Assembly (NCBI GenBank): GCA_005883855.1
Contig: VBAU01000266.1
Location: 1-5,525, forward strand
Source of the DNA: Bacteroidota bacterium
GTDB taxonomy: Bacteria; Bacteroidota; Bacteroidia; Chitinophagales; Chitinophagaceae
Reading direction: 5' to 3'
Length of the DNA stretch: 5,525 bases
The notes beneath the pieces were generated by a model that saw only the letters and a program-made list of their open reading frames with translations, was not told the origin of the DNA and did not search any database. Shown here in pieces: positions 1 to 4,819 of this stretch. The position numbers were made by a program, and so were the translations under genes. Position 1 is the stretch's first letter, and the number at the start of each line of letters is the position of its first letter.

Positions 1-1956
1 ACTCCTTATGAACTGATGCTCCAATTACTCACCAAAGCAGATGATCCGTTTTCCGGTGGACGTTCGTATTACGCCCATCCTGCAAATACAAATCCTGACA
101 AGCCTACAATCATTCATCAAAGCAGCGCTACGGGAATGCAGGCAATCCCTACCACGGGTATTGCACAAGGCATTCAATATTGGGAATGCCTCCCCGAACC
201 CCAGCCCCCTCTAACTCTCCCGAAGGGGGAGAACAACGCGCAGCCCTCGCTTGATGAAGATGCGAAAAATAACTTAGGCTTTTCGTCACGCGAGGCTGGT
301 GCGATGGTGGCCTCACCCTTCGGGGGAGGTCGGGAGGGAGCCGTCGTTGTTTGCTCCCTCGGCGATGCCTCAATTACAGAAGGAGAGGTTAGCGAAGCAT
401 TCCAGGTTGCGGTATTAAAACAATTGCCCATTATTTACCTGGTGCAAGACAACCTTTGGGGCATTAGTGTTTCAGCGGAAGAATCGCGAGCCATGGATGC
501 ATATGAATATGCGGAGGGTTTCAAGGGCATGAATAAAATTCGTGTGGATGGAACCGATTTTATCCGGAGCTATGAAGTGATGCAAAAGGTAATTGACGAT
601 GTAAGAAGAATGCGAAGACCCTGGTTGGTGCATGCAAAAGTTTCTTTGCTCAATCATCACACCAGCGGAGTTAGAAAAGAATTTTACAGAACGGATGAAG
701 ATCTCGCAAAGCACTATGAAAATGATCCACTGCCTAAGTTGAAAAATATTTTGTTGCAACGAGATGTTGCTGAAAACTCTTTAAGAAACACGGAATGTGA
801 GGTTCAAAAAGAAATCAGGGATGCGTTTGAGAAAGCAGTAGACGCTGCCGAGCCTGACCCGAAAAGAATAACTGACTATGTTTTCTTACCTACATCGGTT
901 ACGGAGGAAAAAGGAGAAAGAAACCCGCAGTCAAAAGAGAAAGTGATTATGGTAGATGCGGCACTGTATGCTATTCGCGAGCTGATGGAGGAGCATCCAA
1001 ACGTTGTTTTCTATGGCCAGGATGTAGGAAGAAGATTAGGCGGAGTGTTCCGCGAAGCAGCGACCCTGGCGGAAAAGTTTGGCGATCATCGCGTATTCAA
1101 CACGGCCATACAGGAAGCGTACATCATTGGCTCAACAGTTGGCATGAGCGCCGTTGGAATAAAACCGATAGTAGAGGTGCAATTTGCTGATTACGTTAAC
1201 CCGGGCATCAATCAACTTGTGAGTGAAATTTCAAAATCCTGTTATCTCACCAATGGCAAATTTCCTGTGGGCACAATCATACGAGTTCCTGTTGGTGCTT
1301 ATGGTGGCGGCGGACCTTATCACAGTGCTTGTGTCGAAACCATGTTGCTTTCCATCAAGGGAGTCAAGATTGCTTATCCGTCAAACGCTGCTGATATAAA
1401 GGGTTTGATGAAGGCCGCCTATTTTGACCCTAACCCTGTTCTGATGCTCGAACACAAAGGTCTCTACTGGAGCAAAGTCCCAGGGACGGAGGAGGCCAAA
1501 ACAGCGCAACCCGCAAGAGATTACATCCTTCCTTTTGGAAAAGCCAATGCAATTTTGAACGCGGACAAAAACAAGATAGCAAATGGCGAAAGCTGCTGTA
1601 TCATTACATACGGCATGGGAGTGTACTGGGCAAAAGCTGCTGCAAAAAAATTTCCAGGCAAAATTGAAATCGTGGACCTCAGAACTTTATTTCCGCTTGA
1701 CGAAGAACTGATTTTCGAAACGGTGAAGCAGCACGGCAAATGTTTAGTCCTCGCCGAAGAGCAACAAACTAATTCTTTTGCTGAGGCTTTAGCAGGTCGC
1801 GTCTCTCAAAATTGTTTTAAATGGCTTGATGCACCGGTCGATGTTCTTGGTGCATTGAATCTTCCGGCCGTTCCATTGAACATAGGATTAGAGAAAGCCA
1901 TGTTGCCCAATCCTGAGAAAGTAGCCGAACGAGTAAATCGACTATTTTCTTTTTGA
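1..1956 (+). CDS. Fused alpha/beta E1 subunit of branched-chain-type 2-oxoacid dehydrogenase (5' end outside window)
   Basis: Thiamine-diphosphate-dependent E1 of a cytosolic 2-oxoacid dehydrogenase complex, which decarboxylates the oxoacid and passes the acyl group to the lipoyl group of E2. The frame is open from base 1 without a stop, so the N-terminus (roughly 100 residues by comparison with other E1 alpha chains) is missing. Numbering from the first visible Met (base 16): alpha part about 1-290 with HQSSATGMQAIP (34-45) and the ThDP/metal motif GDAS (116-119) through QDN (144-146); a charged linker around 295-309; beta part about 308-646 with YGQDVG (333-338), NTAIQEA (362-368) and GGGGPYHS (430-437). 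The end LPNPEKVAERVNRLF is a normal E1 beta C-terminus. Residues about 58-109 do not fit the family and come from a palindromic repeat. Alpha/beta fusion is common in Bacteroidota. Branched-chain oxoacids are the likely substrates, but pyruvate cannot be excluded from sequence alone. Confidence 0.93.
   Translation, partial: TPYELMLQLLTKADDPFSGGRSYYAHPANTNPDKPTIIHQSSATGMQAIPTTGIAQGIQYWECLPEPQPPLTLPKGENNAQPSLDEDAKNNLGFSSREAGAMVASPFGGGREGAVVVCSLGDASITEGEVSEAFQVAVLKQLPIIYLVQDNLWGISVSAEESRAMDAYEYAEGFKGMNKIRVDGTDFIRSYEVMQKVIDDVRRMRRPWLVHAKVSLLNHHTSGVRKEFYRTDEDLAKHYENDPLPKLKNILLQRDVAENSLRNTECEVQKEIRDAFEKAVDAAEPDPKRITDYVFLPTSVTEEKGERNPQSKEKVIMVDAALYAIRELMEEHPNVVFYGQDVGRRLGGVFREAATLAEKFGDHRVFNTAIQEAYIIGSTVGMSAVGIKPIVEVQFADYVNPGINQLVSEISKSCYLTNGKFPVGTIIRVPVGAYGGGGPYHSACVETMLLSIKGVKIAYPSNAADIKGLMKAAYFDPNPVLMLEHKGLYWSKVPGTEEAKTAQPARDYILPFGKANAILNADKNKIANGESCCIITYGMGVYWAKAAAKKFPGKIEIVDLRTLFPLDEELIFETVKQHGKCLVLAEEQQTNSFAEALAGRVSQNCFKWLDAPVDVLGALNLPAVPLNIGLEKAMLPNPEKVAERVNRLFSF
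169..190. repeat. Perfect 7-base inverted repeat next to the palindromic element
   Basis: GGCATTC at 169-175 and GAATGCC at 184-190 are exact reverse complements around an 8-base spacer, and they lie directly against the left edge of the GC-rich element. The codons here still read as family-like sequence (GIQYWE), so the pair may be chance or part of the insertion junction. Confidence 0.4.
191..341. repeat. GC-rich nested palindromic repeat inserted in frame in the E1 gene
   Basis: The outer arms at about 205-231 and 313-341 are imperfect reverse complements, with a perfect 9-base core: CCCGAAGGG at 219-227 and CCCTTCGGG at 316-324. An inner pair, CCTCGC at 244-249 and GCGAGG at 290-295, encloses a further near-match, GCGAAAA (262-268) against TTTTCGT (280-286). 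The arms are much richer in G+C than the gene: 33 of 50 bases at 191-240 and 22 of 30 at 311-340. Translated, the element gives Pro/Gly-rich text such as PEPQPPLTLPKGE and SPFGGGREG, unlike the E1 family. The frame resumes cleanly at VVVCSLGDAS. The layout resembles short dispersed palindromes of Bacteroidota genomes and the in-frame palindromic elements known from Rickettsia. The exact borders and the family are inferred. Confidence 0.75.
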
Positions 1957-2022
1957 TTTGGCAGAAGCTCTCTTCACTGCCGGTTTCTCTCCGATAAATA
2001 CTTTGAATTATCGCCGAGACAT

Positions 2023-2040
2023 TGTAGATGAAATTCTACA
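2023..2040. repeat. Short hairpin in the E1-SDR gap
   Basis: TGTAGA at 2023-2028 and TCTACA at 2035-2040 form a 6-base stem with a 6-base loop, 67 bases after the E1 stop codon. No T run follows, so it is not a standard terminator; it could be a weak 3' end signal or chance. The rest of the 148-base gap (1957-2104) shows no convincing gene. Confidence 0.3.
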
Positions 2041-2047
2041 TCGATTG

Positions 2048-2080
2048 TTTGCACGTGTTTAAATAAGAGTGGTACAATAG
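2048..2080 (+). promoter_or_regulatory. Weak candidate promoter for the SDR gene
   Basis: TTTG at 2048-2051 is followed after 21 bases by TACAATAG at 2073-2080. This partly matches the Bacteroidota promoter pattern (TTTG near -33, TAnnTTTG near -7): the TA and final G agree, but two of the three central T positions do not. The distance to the start codon at 2105 is reasonable. It is a pattern match only. Confidence 0.2.
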
Positions 2081-2104
2081 TTCTTGTTGACATAAAAAAC
2101 AAAC

Positions 2105-2974
2105 ATGCAAAAGAGCAGTCCCAAAAAACAAGTTAAACAACCACAGCAGCAGAAGCTGCCGGGCAAAGAATCGAAGATGAAACCAAAGCCCGTTTCGGAT
2201 GATCCGATGCGGCCAGGAAGAGACAGGCTCAAAAATAAAATTGCTTTTATCACCGGCGGTGACAGTGGCATTGGCAAGGCAGTGGCGATCTTGTTTGCAA
2301 AAGAAGGAGCCGATGTAGCTGTATCATATCTGAATGAGCATGAAGACGCAAAAGATACAAAGCGTATTATTGAACAGCGATACGGACGTCAGTGCCTACT
2401 CATTCCTGGAGATATAAGCAAAGAAAAAAATTGTATTTCAGCAGTGAAGAAGACGTTGAAGACTTTTGGTAGAATTGATATCCTGGTAAACAATGCCGCC
2501 GTACAGATCGAGGCAAAATCGATTGAGGATGTAAAAACTCAGGACCTTGTAAAAACGTTTGAGACAAACATTTTTTCAATGTTCTGGATCACCAGGGCGG
2601 CATTACCGCGAATGAAAAAAGGGAGCAGCATCATCAATACCACATCGGTTACCGCTTATCGCGGAAGCGGTCAGTTGCTTCCTTATGCATCCACTAAGGG
2701 AGCAATTGTGGCCTTTACCAGAAGCCTTTCTGCAAGCCTTGCAGAAAAAGGAATTCGAGTAAATGGAGTAGCCCCGGGTCCGATCTGGACTCCATTGATC
2801 CCCTCAAGTTTTGAGCCGGCTAAAGTCGCTAAACACGGCAGTGATGTGCCGCTGAAGAGGCCGGGAGAGCCGGTGGAAGTGGCGCCAAGTTATCTTTTTC
2901 TGGCCAGCGATGATGCCAGCTATATGACAGGCCAAGTGCTTCATCCTAATGGAGGCGAGATAGTGAACGGATGA
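2105..2974 (+). CDS. SDR family NAD(P)-dependent oxidoreductase, stress-protein-39/YghA type
   Basis: A 289-residue classical short-chain dehydrogenase with the N-terminal extension typical of the YghA / general stress protein 39 group. Residues 1-40 are rich in Lys, Gln and Pro and precede the Rossmann fold. The cofactor motif is TGGDSGIG (50-57), the structural motif NNAA (129-132), and the likely catalytic residues are Asn155, Ser181, Tyr194 and Lys198 (YASTK). PGPIWTP (224-230) and the C-terminal YMTGQVLHPNGG are also family-typical. The length is normal and nothing is broken. It is probably cytosolic and reduces or oxidises an alcohol/carbonyl; members are linked to general stress, but the substrate is not readable. 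The start is well fixed: an in-frame TAA at 2093-2095 leaves this ATG as the first possible one. There is no Shine-Dalgarno sequence, as usual in Bacteroidota. It appears to be a single gene with gaps on both sides. Confidence 0.93.
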   Translation: MQKSSPKKQVKQPQQQKLPGKESKMKPKPVSDDPMRPGRDRLKNKIAFITGGDSGIGKAVAILFAKEGADVAVSYLNEHEDAKDTKRIIEQRYGRQCLLIPGDISKEKNCISAVKKTLKTFGRIDILVNNAAVQIEAKSIEDVKTQDLVKTFETNIFSMFWITRAALPRMKKGSSIINTTSVTAYRGSGQLLPYASTKGAIVAFTRSLSASLAEKGIRVNGVAPGPIWTPLIPSSFEPAKVAKHGSDVPLKRPGEPVEVAPSYLFLASDDASYMTGQVLHPNGGEIVNG

Positions 2975-2977
2975 GAT

Positions 2978-3009
2978 ATTGTAGAACACATTCCCCAATT
3001 AGCTACAAT
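2978..3009. repeat. Inverted repeat just after the SDR stop codon
   Basis: ATTGTAG at 2978-2984 and CTACAAT at 3003-3009 are exact reverse complements with an 18-base loop, starting 4 bases after the SDR stop. No T run follows, so factor-independent termination is unlikely; it could protect the 3' end of the SDR mRNA. The left arm repeats the ATTGTAGA string seen upstream of the same gene at 2021-2028. Confidence 0.4.
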
Positions 3010-3078
3010 CTTGCTTCAGTTGGTGTCGGTTTTCATTGGAATAAAAAAGGGTATGCGATTTGGTAAAAGAATTGAAAG

Positions 3079-3255
3079 ATGAGTATGAGATTATTTGTTT
3101 TTTCACTGATTTGCTTTTTGGCTTTTTGTCTTGGCAGTTGTTCGGTTGTTGAAGGAATATTCAAAGCTGGAATGGTGTGGGGCATTCTCCTAGTGGTTGG
3201 GTTTATTGCGTTGATCATTTTCATTATCGCTAAAGTGAGCGGTGGAAGAAAATAG
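3079..3255 (+). CDS. Small lipobox membrane protein, 58 residues
   Basis: The 58-codon frame encodes a hydrophobic N-terminus (residues 4-18) ending in the lipobox-like LGSC with Cys21. A short segment EGIFKAGMVWG (25-35) and a second hydrophobic helix (about 33-51) follow, with a basic tail ending GGRK. This suggests either a signal-peptidase-II lipoprotein whose mature part carries one membrane helix, or a protein with two helices. The combination of an SC lipobox, IFKAG and a helix rich in Ile/Val matches, from memory, a family of about 55-60-residue proteins widespread in Bacteroidota with no established function. The start is constrained by an in-frame TGA at 3073-3075; Met3 (3085) is an alternative. 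No Shine-Dalgarno sequence is seen. A strong terminator begins 17 bases after the stop, which supports a real transcript. Confidence 0.75.
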   Translation: MSMRLFVFSLICFLAFCLGSCSVVEGIFKAGMVWGILLVVGFIALIIFIIAKVSGGRK

Positions 3256-3272
3256 TGAGGCTGATGAAAAAT

Positions 3273-3305
3273 AAAAAAGTCCCGAATTTTTCGGGACTTT
3301 TTTTT
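3273..3305 (+). terminator. Strong, bidirectional factor-independent terminator
   Basis: GTCCCGAA (3279-3286) pairs with TTCGGGAC (3290-3297) around a TTT loop. The stem is extended by six A (3273-3278) against six T, and a run of eight T follows (3298-3305). On the minus strand the six A give a T run too, so it can end transcripts from both sides. It lies 17 bases after the stop codon of the small membrane-protein gene. Confidence 0.92.
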
Positions 3306-3370
3306 GCTTTGTGACTGACCTATTTGCTAAAGAGTGAAAAACTTCCCAGGAGTAAGTTAATAAAGGCACG

Positions 3371-3402
3371 AAGCGCCCTGAATAATTCCAGGACGCTTTT
3401 TT
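3371..3402 (+). terminator. Second terminator-like hairpin
   Basis: AAGCG (3371-3375) pairs with CGCTT (3394-3398) and CCTG (3377-3380) with CAGG (3389-3392), with one C/A mismatch and an 8-base loop. Six T follow at 3397-3402. It lies 66 bases past the first terminator with no gene between. It may be a back-up terminator, or the end of a short non-coding transcript starting in 3306-3370. Confidence 0.7.
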
Positions 3403-3461
3403 GAAGTGGACATAACTTGACGTTCCGTTTGGGCAGCTAGTCGTAATGCCGTGCTATTATT

Positions 3462-3560
3462 TCAAAATAATTTTCCTTCGCCCCACAAGACTACTAGTAG
3501 AAGTATAACAACAGAAACGATGAGAAACCACTTGCTTACTATACTTTGTCCATTTGTCAT
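3462..3560 (-). CDS. Possible 32-residue single-helix membrane protein
   Basis: The minus-strand frame runs from an ATG (complement of 3558-3560) to a TGA (complement of 3462-3464). It encodes a short polar N-terminus (MTNGQSIVSK), one uninterrupted hydrophobic helix (about residues 11-26, FLIVSVVILLLVVLW) and a short tail GEGKLF. A basic residue before the helix and few after it fit a single-pass small membrane protein. It would be transcribed towards the bidirectional terminator at 3273-3305, convergent with the small lipobox gene. No Shine-Dalgarno sequence is visible and I recognise no family. A chance frame of this length is quite possible, so this is a candidate only. Confidence 0.35.
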   Translation of the reverse strand: MTNGQSIVSKWFLIVSVVILLLVVLWGEGKLF

Positions 3561-3584
3561 TAAAGATGTTTTAGAATATAAAAA

Positions 3585-3653
3585 CCCAGATACAACAGGT
3601 CAATAGCGATGATCGACAAAACTATTTTCTGAAAATATCTGGGACGGTTTTTT
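3585..3653. terminator. Long-loop inverted repeat with T runs on both strands
   Basis: CCCAGATA (3585-3592) and TATCTGGG (3636-3643) are a perfect 8-base inverted pair with a 43-base loop. On the plus strand the right arm is followed by ACGG and six T (3648-3653). On the minus strand the stem is followed at once by five T (complement of 3580-3584). The loop holds a second pair, AATAG (3602-3606) with CTATT (3622-3626). It could be a weak two-way terminator, a structured leader of the small minus-strand frame, or the ends of a tiny repeat element. Confidence 0.4.
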
Positions 3654-3875
3654 ATTGCTGTTTCATAGGAAAATAACGTTCTCCATTTCAAGTCCCTGTA
3701 AAGTTGTTTCATCGATAATTGTTTACTAGTTCCCTCCACAAGACTGAGACCAAATTAAAAACAACTGTAATTCAACAATTTTATAAAACCATGAAGAAAA
3801 ATTTTCCCCTCAGCCAGCCATAAGCGGATTCAGCATTATCTGGTTATTCATTCATAAATGCGCAACTTGAGTGTA

Positions 3876-3968
3876 TTATCTGATCAACTTTTTATCTTTA
3901 TTTGTGTAGTTAATATAGAAGACAGCGTTGTCATTTAAATCGTACAATGCCACAAAACCTTGACTTAT
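3876..3968 (-). pseudogene. Possible remnant of a GIY-YIG nuclease N-terminus
   Basis: The minus-strand stretch between a stop at 3969-3971 and a stop at 3876-3878 reads as protein-like text containing GFVALYDLNDNAVFYIN, then YTNKDKKLIR. The pattern GFV, 11 residues, YIN matches the spacing of the GIY-YIG superfamily N-terminal motif (GIY, 10-11 residues, YIG), and YTN followed by basic residues fits that fold. The final motif Gly is replaced by Asn, there is no ATG in the open stretch, and it stops before the catalytic Arg helix is complete. If the resemblance is real, this is a decayed fragment. It may also be chance. Confidence 0.27.
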
Positions 3969-3985
3969 TTAACTAAGTTTCAATT

Positions 3986-4819
3986 ATGAAGCATCAACTG
4001 AGCAACGAGCAGGTTCAAACCTACCAGGGCAATGGCTTTATCGTTATCGAAAATTTTCTCTCGCCGGATGAACTCGATATTTGGCGAGCGGCTGTTACGA
4101 GTGCTGTTGGGGAAAGGGCGGGAATAAAAATCCCCGGCAAGAATATAAAGACCGGACAAGCTGATGGAATCAACGAAGATTCAGATTATTTCGCGAAAGT
4201 ATTCGATCAATTATTAAATCTTTGGCAAACTAGTGAGGTAATTAGGCAAATTATGCTGGATGAGCGCATCGGGAAAATGGCTGCTCAATTGTCCGGTGCA
4301 GATGGAATTCGCATTTGGCATGACCAGGCGCTAATCAAACGTCCATGGGCTAACCCAACAGCCTGGCACCTGGACACTCCTTTTTGGTCATTTTCGGATC
4401 GTCGTGCGATCTCAATATGGGTGGCGCTGGATGATGCGACATTGGAAAATGGATGCTTGTTTTTTATACCCGGCTCGCATAAACTTACAAGCTTCGACAA
4501 AATAACCATTGGCAGAAACATGGACGGCATTTTCGAAGTGTATCCTCAATTAAAAAATTTGCGGCCGGCCGCCGCACCAATGAAGGCCGGTAGTTGTTCT
4601 TTTCATAATGGTCTTACTGTTCATGGAGCCAATGCAAACATGACACCTGGCTTCCGTCGCGCGATGACCTGTGCTTACATGCCGGATGGCAATCGATTCA
4701 ATGGTGAACCAAACATTTTACCAGATGCTTACCTGCACAGTTTGAGGGTTGGTGATATGTTAAACAATGATGACCAGAACCCGCTTATTTATCATGTATC
4801 AACGACAGTGAACGCATGA
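3986..4819 (+). CDS. Phytanoyl-CoA dioxygenase (PhyH) family Fe(II)/2-oxoglutarate oxygenase
   Basis: A 277-residue protein with a full PhyH-type jelly-roll oxygenase domain. These enzymes use Fe(II), O2 and 2-oxoglutarate to hydroxylate a substrate, releasing succinate and CO2. The N-terminus (FIVIENFLSPDELDIWR, 18-34) is the usual PhyH opening. The iron triad is visible as His128 and Asp130 in AWHLDTPFW plus His213 in TVHGANANMTPGFRR; Arg224 or Arg225 is the likely 2-oxoglutarate ligand. ENGCLFFIPGSH (154-165) is the conserved core strand. The domain looks complete and active. The start is supported by an in-frame TAA at 3974-3976; the upstream sequence is A/T-rich with no Shine-Dalgarno motif. 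The stop overlaps the next gene's start (ATGA), so the two are almost surely co-transcribed and translationally coupled. The substrate is unknown; bacterial PhyH proteins act on many small molecules, so phytanoyl-CoA should not be assumed. Confidence 0.92.
   Translation: MKHQLSNEQVQTYQGNGFIVIENFLSPDELDIWRAAVTSAVGERAGIKIPGKNIKTGQADGINEDSDYFAKVFDQLLNLWQTSEVIRQIMLDERIGKMAAQLSGADGIRIWHDQALIKRPWANPTAWHLDTPFWSFSDRRAISIWVALDDATLENGCLFFIPGSHKLTSFDKITIGRNMDGIFEVYPQLKNLRPAAAPMKAGSCSFHNGLTVHGANANMTPGFRRAMTCAYMPDGNRFNGEPNILPDAYLHSLRVGDMLNNDDQNPLIYHVSTTVNA

Larger units (their letters stand above)
3403..3985. other. 583-base A/T-rich intergenic stretch
   Basis: No plus-strand gene is convincing here. The stretch holds a possible 32-residue minus-strand membrane peptide (3462-3560), a long-loop inverted repeat (3585-3653) and a minus-strand protein-like remnant (3876-3968). 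Between 3660 and 3870 I see only weak A/T-rich inverted pairs: AGTTGTTT at 3702-3709 with AAACAACT at 3759-3766, and AATTGTT at 3717-3723 with AACAATT at 3774-3780. The promoter of the dioxygenase operon should lie in the last 100-150 bases. TATCTTTA (3893-3900) and TTTATTTG (3897-3904) each partly resemble the Bacteroidota -7 element but lack a well-spaced -33 partner. Confidence 0.6.

Noticed and set aside
1942..2007. Minus-strand 21-codon stretch ending in a basic tail (GEKPAVKRASAKSKRK), as at the end of a convergent gene
   Set aside because: A stop codon lies directly before it, no start is available and no coding-like sequence precedes it, so a real gene end cannot be supported.
1937..2062. 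Plus-strand open stretch after and overlapping the E1 stop, with protein-like text (LAEALFTAGFSPINTL and onward) ending in TAA
   Set aside because: It has no start codon, opens only 20 bases before the E1 stop in another frame, and the E1 protein already ends with a normal family C-terminus, so no frameshift is needed.
3520..3606. Plus-strand 28-codon frame starting MRNHLLTILCPF
   Set aside because: It is short, has no recognisable features, runs antisense to the micro-membrane frame and ends inside the long-loop inverted repeat; most likely chance.
3960..3965. TTGACT resembling a sigma-70 -35 box before the oxygenase gene
   Set aside because: A partner -10 box at the right distance would fall on the start codon, and Bacteroidota use a different promoter pattern.
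4561..4572. Perfect 12-base palindrome GCGGCCGGCCGC inside the oxygenase gene
   Set aside because: About one perfect 12-base palindrome is expected by chance in 5.5 kb, and the codons read as normal protein (LRPAAAP).
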